DNA from: Spirochaetales bacterium
GTDB lineage: Bacteria > Spirochaetota > Spirochaetia > ARS1246
Length of the DNA stretch: 15,015 bases
Assembly: GCA_016930115.1 (NCBI GenBank)
Contig: JAFGHN010000318.1
Span: 1 to 15,015, forward strand
Direction of reading: 5' to 3'
The notes under the pieces were generated by a model that ran no database searches, was not told the DNA's origin, and saw only the letters and a list, made by a program, of their open reading frames with translations. Position numbers and translations under genes: made by a program. Position 1 is the first letter of the stretch; the number at the start of each line of letters is the position of its first letter. Below, one piece after another: positions 7,546 through 15,015 of the stretch.

Positions 7546-10500
7546 TCAGTACCAAATGTCCCAGGACAACCCAAGTCTGGCTCGTTTTATGCTGGATAGT
7601 GGATCCAGTATATCTGGCAGCAATGAAAGCTCGAGCAGGAATAACGGTGTTTTCCATTCAAGCCTGATCTCTGAATCAACATAGAGATCGTCGCCGGCAT
7701 TCACGTTGGAAAGCAGCGCCTGGTTGACGCGCAGGCGTACCATTGCTTCAATAAAGATATCGTTTCCGAAATACTTTCCCAAAAACAAGGTGGTGTTGTC
7801 AAGGTATCTGCCCGCCGACGGGTTTAGCGGGACAAACGCCGTGTCGGCGGGTATCAGCTGCTCGCTCAAGACGTTCTGGAGAATGTGCGTTCTTATCGAG
7901 AAGAGGTCAAGGTTGAGCAGATCTCTTACGCGTTGTTCAAGAGTGCGCATCACACCAAACTGGCTGAAAATATCGCTGGTGATGAGCAGCGCCGAGGATA
8001 TGCCGTAGAAGTCGCCGCCAAATTCATCACGGAGATTCTGACCCAGGGCAGCGTAGATTTCCGTTTGCGACATTGACGGCACCGATTCAAATCGGGGTCT
8101 GAACTGGCTGAAAGGCTGGTTTTCGATGACGAGGTAGATGCGTACTTCTTCACCCTTGTCGGAGATATCCCTGCTTTCGGCCCTGACCGAAATACGCGGG
8201 TCCACGGCATTCTGGTCTTCTTCCAGGAGAACGCTCCCCTCTTTGATCCTGAATCCTCTCTGAAAGTAGAACACCTCGCCGCTTTTTACCTGTATTTCCC
8301 CGTCGATATCGAGAGAGTTTATGAGGGGATTCGCCTGTATCCTCAGGTTCTGTCCAGTGTCAGCATAGGCCGTCAGTATCGGGATGGTCCTGTTGGGCCA
8401 GAGAAACACCACTTTTTTCCCGGTGGTGAGCCTTACATCGGCGATGACCGGTGTTCCGCCCTTCGATTTGGGAGGCGACTCGCCGATCATCACGGTTCCT
8501 TCGGTGATAAGCATCTCCCCGGTCACCTCGACCGCAAAGGGGTCGCCGGAAATCAGCAGCTCACCACGACCGTATCCGTCGGTCTCCACCTTGCCGAAAT
8601 TGTTCCGGATATGAATTCCAGGCTCCGAGGCCGTGGTCAGTTGGATTGAAAACGTCGAGGGAAGCCAGTGATCAAGGGTAAACTCGGCGGTCCCGTAAAC
8701 ATCGGCCGCCCCGGCCGGCAGGAGCGTGCGGTTGATGAGGAGGTTTTTCCCTTTGAAAGAAAGCTGCGCGGAAAACGGCCCGATGATTTCAGGCACCACG
8801 CGTATGTTCGCAAGCAGCTCCCGGCCGTAGAGATCTCCGTAGATATCAGGGTCGTTGAGCCGCCCGGATACCAACAGGCTCCCGTACGCCTTGCCCGAAG
8901 TGATATTGAAAAACGGAATGACGAGGATCGATTCGATTCCTTCCATGTCCAGATTGGTCACGAGCAATTCGGCATCGATTTCTCCGGCGGAGAGCACCCC
9001 GCGTGCCGTTGCAACGATCGGAAGCGGATCAAAGAACTCGACCACAAAAGACCGGTCTTTTTTCGCAACGAAAGACACCGCGGATTGAGGCCCGCCGTCA
9101 ATGGTGACTGCGTTTTCAGAACGGACGATGTCGAATACCCAGTCGTCCGGGTTCTCGTCCCCAAAGACGATGTCGCCCACAGTGAGCGACGCGCTGAAGC
9201 CGGCCTCGCCGACGACTCCAATTTCATTTCGCTTGAACAAGCGGTCGAAACCACCCGAAAAGAGAAGGCCTGACGTGACAATTCGGTCCCTGAAACTGCT
9301 TGCAAAGGAGGCGGCAAGAGAGAATGTGCCTTTGGCGAAACTGAGCGAGCCGCTGCCGTTTGTGATCCGGTTGTTCACGTAATCGAGATTCACGTTTTCA
9401 ACCCTGAGCTCGTTCTCATCGAGAGTAACGTCCAGCGCTGCAGAAACGGCGTCGCCTGCAAAGGTGCCTTCCTCAAGAGAGAGGGTCGCCGAAAGATCCG
9501 GAAAGCTCAAAGGCCCGCGCGCGATAATCTGTCCGCTGAGCCGCCCGCCAAGCGGAAAGTTGCCGGCGCGTTGGAGCAGCCCGCCGGTAACCGTGAGTTG
9601 GGCGTCGATCATTTCTTTGTCCACGGCGAACCTGGCGGCGTACCGCTCGTTGTCCGCGCTGTTTTCAAGGGAGACCTCACCGGTAAGGGCGCGGTCGCCG
9701 GAGATCTCATATGCCAGATAGCCGTTCCCTACAAGCTCCGAATGCTGGTCGAGGATGCGAATCCGTTCGGCTGTGACCAAATTCGGTGTTACGCTGCCTG
9801 TGAAACCGGCCTGGATTTCTCCGAGCACCGGAAGCCTGACCGGGCCAAAGGAACTTTCTATCGATTGAAGGCGCCAGTCCGAGTTATCCGCGTACCTGCC
9901 GGTCAGATGGAGCGCTGCGTGGTAGGTGATCCCCCGGTAAGGGATCGGCAGGTTCCTGGTGTGAAGCTCAGCGGTATATTCCGGCCCCTTGAGGGAAACG
10001 AATCCGGCGAGCCCGTAATCGCCTGAGAAAGTGAAAATCCGCCGCCGGTCGAGCACACCTTCGATGCTGTAATCGGTATCGAGCATGTTTACCGAAGCGC
10101 CTATCCGGAGGTTGTCCGGATCGGAAATGTCGATGGTTGTCTTTGCCTTGATGTCCAGCCCGCCCCACAAGACGGCAAGATCTGAGACGGTAATTGTATT
10201 GTTATTGCCGGAGATCCGGGCCGTAATCCTGGACCCGCCACCCGGAGCGACAGCGGAAAACGCCGGCGCGGAAAAAAGATACCTTCCTCCTGCGGCCTGA
10301 ATGAAAGCGGAGGCGCTTATCTCCATATCGAAAAGCTCGGCCGGCAGCGCCGCCGGGATGCCGTCGATTCCGGCAAGATCCGTGAGGAGTGAAAGCGGAA
10401 GATCGCGGACCGACACCTGACTTATCTCGATTTCAGGCGGATCACCCGGCAGGACCGAACCTTCAGCGGTGATCCGGTTTCTGCCGTTCTCCCCCACCAC

Positions 10501-11847
10501 AAAACCGGTCCGGAAGCTGACTGCGCCGCTTGCGATCAGAATCTCAGCCTCGAGCGCTTCGACCTTCATCCGGTCGATTTCGAGTTTCCCGCTGTGAACC
10601 ATGACGGTGTGGTCCACTGCTGAAACGGAGAACACCCCGCTTACCAGCCGGTCAAGCGGCCAGCTCAAATCGGTCACTTTCACCGTGCCCTGCGGCGAAA
10701 ACGGAAAAAGTCCGGAGTAACCATCGAGCTCGACTGTTCCCTGGTCCGAAGATACGACCAACTGTGAAAGCTTTATTTCCTTTAAATCACCGGCGTATGT
10801 GCCCCGCGCCTTGATGTTGGAAAAAGGTCCGACGGCATCCGGCAAGGCTGCGTCGATTGATCCGCGATAGGAGAGCGCTTTGTTTTCCGGATCGTAGGTC
10901 ACCCTGCCCTCGCCGCTTACCCGGCTTGCCAGCACCACGGGGAGCAGGCCGCCGGTACTCGCGTCGCCGCTATAGGTCAAGATTGTGGAGGGGACAAAAG
11001 CGGCGGCCGCATAGGCGGCTTCTACCACGTTTGTGCCGGTGTCCCATGACAGGCTGAAATCGAGAGGCAGCCGGTCCTGGATCTTCGCAAGCCGCCAGAG
11101 CCCGGAAGAGAGGAAAAGCTGGAAAGTCTGCTCGGCAAGCGTGAAATCGCCGGCTGTCAACCCGGAGACCGAGGGGATGAGCGTGGCCTTCGACATATCG
11201 CGGGAAAATGTGCCCGTCAGGTCAAGCGTTGCAGCTATCTCCTTGAACTGATCACCCAGCCCCGGCAGAACGCAAGACAACTCCCCGGCGAGGTCGACGG
11301 CCGGCTGTTCCCCGCCCGCGTTTACATCGAAAAAGAGATCGCTGACTGCAACCTCCGTCCCGTCGTTCGTTATCGTGACGTTCATATTTCGACCGCTCAA
11401 AATGAGATTGATCTCCCCCTTCTCCTCGCTCAGCAGTTGATCGGCAAGGCTTTTGACCAGATCTATGAGATCCTTGTCTTCTACAAGATCGATAAGGAGA
11501 GTCGAGTCTTCGATGCTGACGCGGCTGAACGCGCTTCCCGGATTTTTCCCTATGAGTTTGAATATGTTGTAATAAATCCGGATACGGTTTATCTCAAGCA
11601 GGTCATCGCCTTCACCGGTCTCCGAAAGGATACGCATCTTCTTTATTTCGAGAAACCTGAGCACCGACGGTGAAACCGAATCATAGCTGATTTTTCTCCC
11701 GGTGGTTCTCTCGAGGAAGGAAATCGCCTCATTCTTCAGGAATTCCATTCGTTCAGAGACAAATCGCTGGAGAGGCCAGACCGCAAGCGCGGCCGCTGCA
11801 ATGAGAACTACGAGTACGAGTATCTGTAGGAGGCGTGCTTTCTTCAA
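7546..11847 (-). CDS. tamB: TamB (DUF490) family translocation/assembly protein
   Basis: TamB proteins are anchored in the inner membrane by an N-terminal helix and span the periplasm as a long beta-groove, serving outer-membrane protein assembly and phospholipid transport. This 1433-residue product begins with a basic residue pair and a membrane segment (about 6-26, LLQILVLVVLIAAAALAVW). About 1000 residues of repetitive beta-rich sequence follow. The conserved C-terminal DUF490 domain (about 1080-1433) includes DIDGEIQVKSGEVFYFQRGF and MSQTEIYAALGQNL. The start is a TTG at 11847, supported by AGGA six bases upstream and by the need to keep the membrane helix; the first later Met (residue 33) would remove it. 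It is slightly longer than E. coli TamB. With no tamA visible and bamA 8 bases downstream, it likely works with BamA, as reported for Borrelia TamB. The middle region cannot be subdivided by eye. Confidence 0.92.
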   Translation of the reverse strand: MKKARLLQILVLVVLIAAAALAVWPLQRFVSERMEFLKNEAISFLERTTGRKISYDSVSPSVLRFLEIKKMRILSETGEGDDLLEINRIRIYYNIFKLIGKNPGSAFSRVSIEDSTLLIDLVEDKDLIDLVKSLADQLLSEEKGEINLILSGRNMNVTITNDGTEVAVSDLFFDVNAGGEQPAVDLAGELSCVLPGLGDQFKEIAATLDLTGTFSRDMSKATLIPSVSGLTAGDFTLAEQTFQLFLSSGLWRLAKIQDRLPLDFSLSWDTGTNVVEAAYAAAAFVPSTILTYSGDASTGGLLPVVLASRVSGEGRVTYDPENKALSYRGSIDAALPDAVGPFSNIKARGTYAGDLKEIKLSQLVVSSDQGTVELDGYSGLFPFSPQGTVKVTDLSWPLDRLVSGVFSVSAVDHTVMVHSGKLEIDRMKVEALEAEILIASGAVSFRTGFVVGENGRNRITAEGSVLPGDPPEIEISQVSVRDLPLSLLTDLAGIDGIPAALPAELFDMEISASAFIQAAGGRYLFSAPAFSAVAPGGGSRITARISGNNNTITVSDLAVLWGGLDIKAKTTIDISDPDNLRIGASVNMLDTDYSIEGVLDRRRIFTFSGDYGLAGFVSLKGPEYTAELHTRNLPIPYRGITYHAALHLTGRYADNSDWRLQSIESSFGPVRLPVLGEIQAGFTGSVTPNLVTAERIRILDQHSELVGNGYLAYEISGDRALTGEVSLENSADNERYAARFAVDKEMIDAQLTVTGGLLQRAGNFPLGGRLSGQIIARGPLSFPDLSATLSLEEGTFAGDAVSAALDVTLDENELRVENVNLDYVNNRITNGSGSLSFAKGTFSLAASFASSFRDRIVTSGLLFSGGFDRLFKRNEIGVVGEAGFSASLTVGDIVFGDENPDDWVFDIVRSENAVTIDGGPQSAVSFVAKKDRSFVVEFFDPLPIVATARGVLSAGEIDAELLVTNLDMEGIESILVIPFFNITSGKAYGSLLVSGRLNDPDIYGDLYGRELLANIRVVPEIIGPFSAQLSFKGKNLLINRTLLPAGAADVYGTAEFTLDHWLPSTFSIQLTTASEPGIHIRNNFGKVETDGYGRGELLISGDPFAVEVTGEMLITEGTVMIGESPPKSKGGTPVIADVRLTTGKKVVFLWPNRTIPILTAYADTGQNLRIQANPLINSLDIDGEIQVKSGEVFYFQRGFRIKEGSVLLEEDQNAVDPRISVRAESRDISDKGEEVRIYLVIENQPFSQFRPRFESVPSMSQTEIYAALGQNLRDEFGGDFYGISSALLITSDIFSQFGVMRTLEQRVRDLLNLDLFSIRTHILQNVLSEQLIPADTAFVPLNPSAGRYLDNTTLFLGKYFGNDIFIEAMVRLRVNQALLSNVNAGDDLYVDSEIRLEWKTPLFLLELSLLPDILDPLSSIKRARLGLSWDIWY

Positions 11848-11865
11848 GGAATATCCTGTTGAGTA

Positions 11866-11874
11866 AGTATACCA
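11866..11874 (-). promoter_or_regulatory. Extended -10 promoter for the tamB operon
   Basis: On the minus strand TGGTATACT combines the extended TGn element with TATACT (5 of 6 consensus). No good -35 box lies 16-18 bases upstream. Transcription would begin near 11859-11860, giving a leader of only about 12 bases that contains AGGA (11857-11854) before the TTG start of tamB. It is divergent from the tmk promoter. Confidence 0.55.
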
Positions 11875-11912
11875 AATTATCGGAGCGCTTTCCCTTTTTT
11901 ACGGCCCTCGTT

Positions 11913-11940
11913 TTCTCAAGTGACAGGAATCTGGTATTAT
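11913..11940 (+). promoter_or_regulatory. Promoter for tmk, possibly giving a leaderless mRNA
   Basis: TTCTCA (11913-11918, 4 of 6 to the -35 consensus) lies 16 bases before TATTAT (11935-11940, 5 of 6), which is preceded by TGG, an extended -10. Only seven bases separate the -10 from the tmk ATG (11948), so transcription should start at or within about three bases of the start codon. No ribosome-binding sequence precedes that ATG. Confidence 0.55.
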
Positions 11941-11947
11941 CGAAATC

Positions 11948-12574
11948 ATGACCAACGTGCTGAAAAACTTTGTCGCCCTCGAGGGTATCGACGGCGCCGG
12001 GACAACCACGCAACTCAGGCGGATTGCCGCTGCGTGCGCGGAGACCGGAGTCGCCTGCCATCCCACCTGCGAGCCGACGGTGATGGAATCCGGACGGCTG
12101 ATCAGGAAGGTCCTGTCCGGAGAAGTGACCGTCAGGCCCCAGACACTCGCGCGGATGTTCGTCACCGACCGGTACGAACATCTGTACGGCGAAACCGGTA
12201 TCATCGCTCACCTCAACAGCGGCGAGCTTGTGGTGACTGACAGGTACCTCTTCTCATCGCTTGCCTACCAGTCCGTTGAGTGCGGCTATGACTCTGTTTT
12301 CGAGCTGAACAAAGAGTTTCCGCTTCCGCAAGTATTGATCTACCTCGATATTCCCGCAGAGGTGGGCGACCTTCGTTCGGCCCGCCGGGGAAACCGCGAG
12401 ATCTTCGAAAATAGCGATTTTCAGCAACGGGTCATCCGTATGTATGACCGGGCGATTACCTCCCATAGCGGACTGGGCATGGAAGTGCTGCGGGTAGATG
12501 GTACCGAAAGCGAGGACTCGGTTTTTGAAAAAATATGGAGCCGTCTGAAGCGTTTACCGATAGAAGATATGTGA
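11948..12574 (+). CDS. tmk: Thymidylate (dTMP) kinase with variant P-loop
   Basis: Tmk phosphorylates dTMP to dTDP in DNA precursor synthesis. The 208-residue product has the family fold signature: NFVALEGIDGAGTTTQ (7-22) at the P-loop, the conserved TDR at 73-75, the VTDRYLFSSLAYQ motif (96-108) and a basic lid, RSARRGNREIFENSDF. Length is normal. Two departures stand out. The P-loop lysine (GxGKTT) is threonine at residue 19, and the usual TREPGGT segment reads TCEPTVMESGRLIR (40-53), losing the Arg and the Gly pair. The frame is intact and all other motifs are present, so a functional variant subfamily is more likely than decay. I recall similar GTTTQ sequences elsewhere but cannot verify this. 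The ATG at 11948 gives the usual N-terminus and lies seven bases after a -10 element. It overlaps the downstream gene by 4 bases (GTGA). Confidence 0.92.
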   Translation: MTNVLKNFVALEGIDGAGTTTQLRRIAAACAETGVACHPTCEPTVMESGRLIRKVLSGEVTVRPQTLARMFVTDRYEHLYGETGIIAHLNSGELVVTDRYLFSSLAYQSVECGYDSVFELNKEFPLPQVLIYLDIPAEVGDLRSARRGNREIFENSDFQQRVIRMYDRAITSHSGLGMEVLRVDGTESEDSVFEKIWSRLKRLPIEDM

Positions 12575-13179
12575 GACGTTTCTTCGCCAGTTTCGCCGCT
12601 CTGCTCGTACTGCTTCTGCTGCCGGGCAATACATACGCATACGAAGTACTCTATGCCGAACAGTTCTACAGGCTCTATCACACCAACTTCTACACGTATC
12701 CGACGGATTTCAACGAAAACATATGGTACCTCCAACGGGCGATGAGGTCCGACTTTGCCAATCCGCTCAACGCTCTCGCCCGTATCGAAAATACCGATCA
12801 GTGGGAACGCTACCGCTATCTGTTTTACATGCAGGTCAATCTCGAGCTTGTAAAACAGTACAGACTTCTCGCCGGCGAATACGATAAGCGCACCGCCTAC
12901 TTCTACAACTCCCCGTGGAAAGAACAGATACTTGAAAGCCTTGTTATTGCAGAATCTTATTATCACACCGCCCTCGCCTACTGGGAAGAAGCTCTCGGCT
13001 GGTCTGCAAAAGCCTGGAGCCTGCATCGGTTGGAAATAGAGCGTCTCGAACAGTGGGCGGACCTTAATTACAGGATAGAACATTACGAGTTGGATTACGG
13101 CGAGATAATCGGCATGGATCTCGAGAGACTCAACGGGGTGCGCACTGCGCTTCTGAATTTTGACGAAAGCACGTACTAA
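12571..13179 (+). CDS. Exported aromatic-rich protein of unknown function
   Basis: I do not recognise this family. From the GTG at 12571 (overlapping the tmk stop as GTGA) the product is 202 residues. It has a strong signal peptide: RR, then a hydrophobic core FAALLVLLLLP, then probable cleavage after NTYA (residue 23). The mature part looks largely helical and is very aromatic, with about 21 Tyr and 7 Trp in roughly 180 residues; examples are YEVLYAEQFYRLYHTNFYTY and WEEALGWSAKAW. It contains no cysteine, lipobox or second membrane segment, so it is probably periplasmic or surface-associated. An ATG at 12535 would add 12 residues and overlap tmk by 40 bases; the GTG is preferred because it places the basic pair at the N-terminus. 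The ribosome site is weak (AGAAG). It is probably cotranscribed and translationally coupled with tmk. The aromatic-rich helices could suit peptide, glycan or protein binding, but this is speculation. Confidence 0.78.
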   Translation: MRRFFASFAALLVLLLLPGNTYAYEVLYAEQFYRLYHTNFYTYPTDFNENIWYLQRAMRSDFANPLNALARIENTDQWERYRYLFYMQVNLELVKQYRLLAGEYDKRTAYFYNSPWKEQILESLVIAESYYHTALAYWEEALGWSAKAWSLHRLEIERLEQWADLNYRIEHYELDYGEIIGMDLERLNGVRTALLNFDESTY

Positions 13180-14192
13180 AGGATCAGCATGGCATCGCCG
13201 TACGAAAAGAAGCGATAGCGTTCCTCCACCGCTGCCTGATACGCTTTTTTCACCTCCGCGCATCCGGCAAAGGCCGAAACAAGCACGAGCAGCGTGGACT
13301 GTGGCGTGTGGAAGTTCGTAAAGAGCTGTGAAACCGTTTTGAATGCGTACCCGGGCTTTATGTAGAGATCGGTACGACCCTTTCCCGGTTCTATGCCTGC
13401 GCCTCGAGACGCCGCTTCCAGACACCGTAAGCTCGTCGTACCCACCGCAAGCACCTTCCGCCCCACGGATAGTGCACGGTTAACCGTTTTCGCACAGCTA
13501 TCCGAAATTTCATATATCTCTTCGTGCATCCGGTGGTCTTCGATATGCTCACTGCGGATGGGAAAAAACGTCCCGGCGCCCACGTGCAGTGTGACAAAAC
13601 AGAGCTCAACACCGGCCCGTTCCAGCTGTGCCAGCATCTTGGCGGTGAAGTGCAATCCCGCGGTTGGCGCCGCCACCGAGCCTATGAGGCGGGAGTACAC
13701 CGTCTGGTATCGCTCCGCGTCCTGGGGGATATCGGCCCTTTCGATATAAGGCGGCAACGGTACGTGGCCGTGGCGGTCGAGCCAGTCGTCATCGATTTCA
13801 GGAGTAAACCGGAGGGTCCTGAACTCACCTTCGGCGGCGACGACCTCCGCGGTTACATCCGCGGGCAAGTGCAGTTTTTTCCCTGGACGCTGCCGTCTTG
13901 TCTTTGAGGTGAGGGAAATCCATGTGGCGGAATCGACCCGCCTTATGAGAAGAAGCTCCACGGTACCTCCGTGGTCGCTTGCGGCATAGAGCCTCGCCTT
14001 CCGGACGCGGGAGTCGTTAAACACCATCACCGTCCCTGGTTCGACAAACTTGTCTATCTCATCCATCGACGAGTGAGCAAGTCTGCCGGTCTCTCTGTCG
14101 AGAACGAGCAGCCTCGATGTGCCCCGTTGGGCCGGCGGATGCTGCGCTACGAGCTCGGGCGGCAAATCAAAAGAGAAGTTCCTGGTCCTCAT
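13176..14192 (-). CDS. queA: S-adenosylmethionine:tRNA ribosyltransferase-isomerase QueA
   Basis: QueA transfers and isomerises the ribose of S-adenosylmethionine onto preQ1 in tRNA, forming epoxyqueuosine at the wobble position of GUN-anticodon tRNAs. The 338-residue product carries all familiar motifs: FSFDLPPELVAQHP at the N-terminus, VMVFNDSRVRKARLYA, GSVAAPTAGLHFT, VTLHVGAGTFFPIR followed by HRMHEE, VLAVGTTSLRCLE, TDLYIKPGYAFK, and LFTNFHTPQSTLLVLVSAFAG near the C-terminus. It is slightly shorter than E. coli QueA (356) but complete. The ATG at 14192 lies inside the 3' end of ruvB (26-base overlap), immediately after a run of A residues and without a clear ribosome site, so translation is probably coupled to ruvB; ruvB-queA adjacency is common in bacteria. 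Its stop overlaps the convergent hypothetical gene by 4 bases. Confidence 0.98.
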   Translation of the reverse strand: MRTRNFSFDLPPELVAQHPPAQRGTSRLLVLDRETGRLAHSSMDEIDKFVEPGTVMVFNDSRVRKARLYAASDHGGTVELLLIRRVDSATWISLTSKTRRQRPGKKLHLPADVTAEVVAAEGEFRTLRFTPEIDDDWLDRHGHVPLPPYIERADIPQDAERYQTVYSRLIGSVAAPTAGLHFTAKMLAQLERAGVELCFVTLHVGAGTFFPIRSEHIEDHRMHEEIYEISDSCAKTVNRALSVGRKVLAVGTTSLRCLEAASRGAGIEPGKGRTDLYIKPGYAFKTVSQLFTNFHTPQSTLLVLVSAFAGCAEVKKAYQAAVEERYRFFSYGDAMLIL

Positions 14193-15015
14193 TTTTTTTC
14201 TTCATGATCGCAAGGTGTTCATAGGTGAGCTCGGTTACCATCCTGCCCCTGGGAGTGCGTTTGAGGAATCCCTGTTGGATGAGATAGGGCTCGTAGAAAT
14301 CTTCCAACGTCTCCGTGGCCTCTCCGATTGAAATCGCGAGAGTGTCCGCGCCGACGGGCCCGCCTCCGTAGGTTTCGGCGATAGTCTTTAAAATCTCTCT
14401 GTCATGCCGCTCAAGGCCGTATGAGTCGATTTCAAGCCGGCGGAGGCCATCCTGTACTATCGTATCGTCTACGACGCCTTCACCGACGACCTGCGCAAAG
14501 TCGCGCATTCTGCGCAGAAGCCGGTTCGCCACCCGGGGCGTGCCCCGCGAGCAGCCGGAAAGCCGTTTGACCGCGGTTTCGGTAACCTCCACATTCAGTA
14601 TCTTCGCCGACCTGCGGATAATCTGGGCGATTTCCTCTCCGGAGTAGAAATCCATCCTGATCGGTATGCCAAACCTGCTGTGCATGGGGCCCGAGACCCT
14701 TCCTGCCTTTGTTGTGGCTCCTATCAGCGTGAACGGTGCGATGGGTATTCGCAGGGTGCGGGCCGAGGGGCCCTGGCCGATAACCCAATCGATCTCGAAA
14801 TCCTCCATTGCGGTATAGAGCATCTCCTCAACCGCCGGTTTGAGGCGGTGGATTTCGTCGATAAAAAAAACGGAAGCTTCCGGGATGGTGGTCAGAATAC
14901 CGGCAAGATCTTTCGGTTTATCCAGCGCAGGTGCGGATGTTGCCTTGAACTCAACGGCCAGCTCGTTTGCCATGATACCCGCAAGGGTGGTTTTTCCCAA
15001 TCCGGGCGGGCCGGA
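14167..15015 (-). CDS. ruvB: Holliday junction branch-migration ATPase RuvB (N-terminus outside the window)
   Basis: RuvB is the hexameric AAA+ motor that, with RuvA, drives branch migration of Holliday junctions. The visible 282 residues begin SGPPGLGKTTLAG (Walker A) at the right edge, so about 55-60 N-terminal residues are missing. They continue with Walker B VFFIDEIHRLKP, the beta-hairpin IGQGPSARTLRIPIAPFTLIGATT, the Arg-finger region SRFGIPIRMDF, sensor 2 RGTPRVANRLLRRMRDFAQV, and the winged-helix DNA-binding end with GPVGADTLAISIGE, EDFYEPYLIQQGFLKRTPRG. An apparent start at 15000 is only an internal TTG coding for the Leu of the Walker A motif. The segment usually reading LLTxPLRDRFG here reads RVSGPMHSRFG, a mild variation. 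The last codons overlap queA by 26 bases and include an eight-A run. Confidence 0.97.
   Translation of the reverse strand, partial: SGPPGLGKTTLAGIMANELAVEFKATSAPALDKPKDLAGILTTIPEASVFFIDEIHRLKPAVEEMLYTAMEDFEIDWVIGQGPSARTLRIPIAPFTLIGATTKAGRVSGPMHSRFGIPIRMDFYSGEEIAQIIRRSAKILNVEVTETAVKRLSGCSRGTPRVANRLLRRMRDFAQVVGEGVVDDTIVQDGLRRLEIDSYGLERHDREILKTIAETYGGGPVGADTLAISIGEATETLEDFYEPYLIQQGFLKRTPRGRMVTELTYEHLAIMKKKNEDQELLF

Noticed and set aside
5924..7684. A 586-codon open frame on the plus strand opposite bamA
   Set aside because: Its codons align exactly with those of bamA on the other strand, so stops appear only opposite TTA, CTA and TCA codons, which are rare here. The translation shows no recognisable domain, and bamA is unmistakable.
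12421..13425. A 334-codon minus-strand frame spanning the ends of tmk, the exported protein and queA
   Set aside because: It runs across three better-supported genes, has an irregular composition and resembles nothing known.
1..15015. tRNA, rRNA, CRISPR arrays, insertion sequences, phage or toxin-antitoxin genes
   Set aside because: I looked for repeats, cloverleaf-like segments and transposase or integrase motifs and saw none; the genes are all typical chromosomal housekeeping genes.

Overview
The window carries ordinary core-genome genes of a moderately GC-rich, diderm bacterium, most likely a spirochaete (Treponema/Spirochaeta-like). The main evidence is the block tamB–bamA–ompH(skp)–mutS on the minus strand. 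From memory this order matches Treponema pallidum TP0325–TP0328, and no tamA gene is seen. I found no mobile element, CRISPR array, tRNA, rRNA or cluster of unknown genes. No stretch over 300 bases lacks a gene; the longest gap is about 110 bases.

Layout. (1) Positions 1–1027, minus strand: a rimP–nusA transcription/translation operon. nusA runs off the left edge. A sigma70-like promoter lies just beyond comF, and a strong intrinsic terminator sits in the leader between that promoter and rimP. (2) Positions 1039–11874, minus strand: tamB, bamA, ompH, mutS, comF, read in that order from a likely extended -10 promoter. Gaps within this block are 8 to 33 bases, and the bamA and ompH ribosome-binding sites overlap the preceding stop codons. 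The first three genes serve outer-membrane biogenesis; the last two are DNA repair and a ComF phosphoribosyltransferase-like protein. (3) Positions 11932–13179, plus strand: tmk, apparently read from a promoter so close that its mRNA may be leaderless, followed by an unidentified exported aromatic-rich protein. (4) Positions 13176–15015, minus strand: ruvB (cut at the right edge) overlapping queA, which meets the plus-strand pair tail to tail with a 4-base overlap.

Working together: the TamB–BamA–Skp proteins form one envelope-assembly module (inner-membrane-anchored transporter, barrel insertase, periplasmic chaperone). RimP matures the 30S subunit and NusA controls transcription elongation and termination. 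RuvB drives Holliday-junction migration, QueA makes queuosine in tRNA, and Tmk makes dTDP.

I did not find a clearly new biological system. The observations most worth a second look are the terminator in the rimP–nusA leader (possible NusA autoregulation), a thymidylate kinase whose P-loop lysine is threonine, the probable leaderless tmk transcript, a minimal ATG-TAG start-stop element before nusA, and the unidentified tyrosine-rich exported protein.
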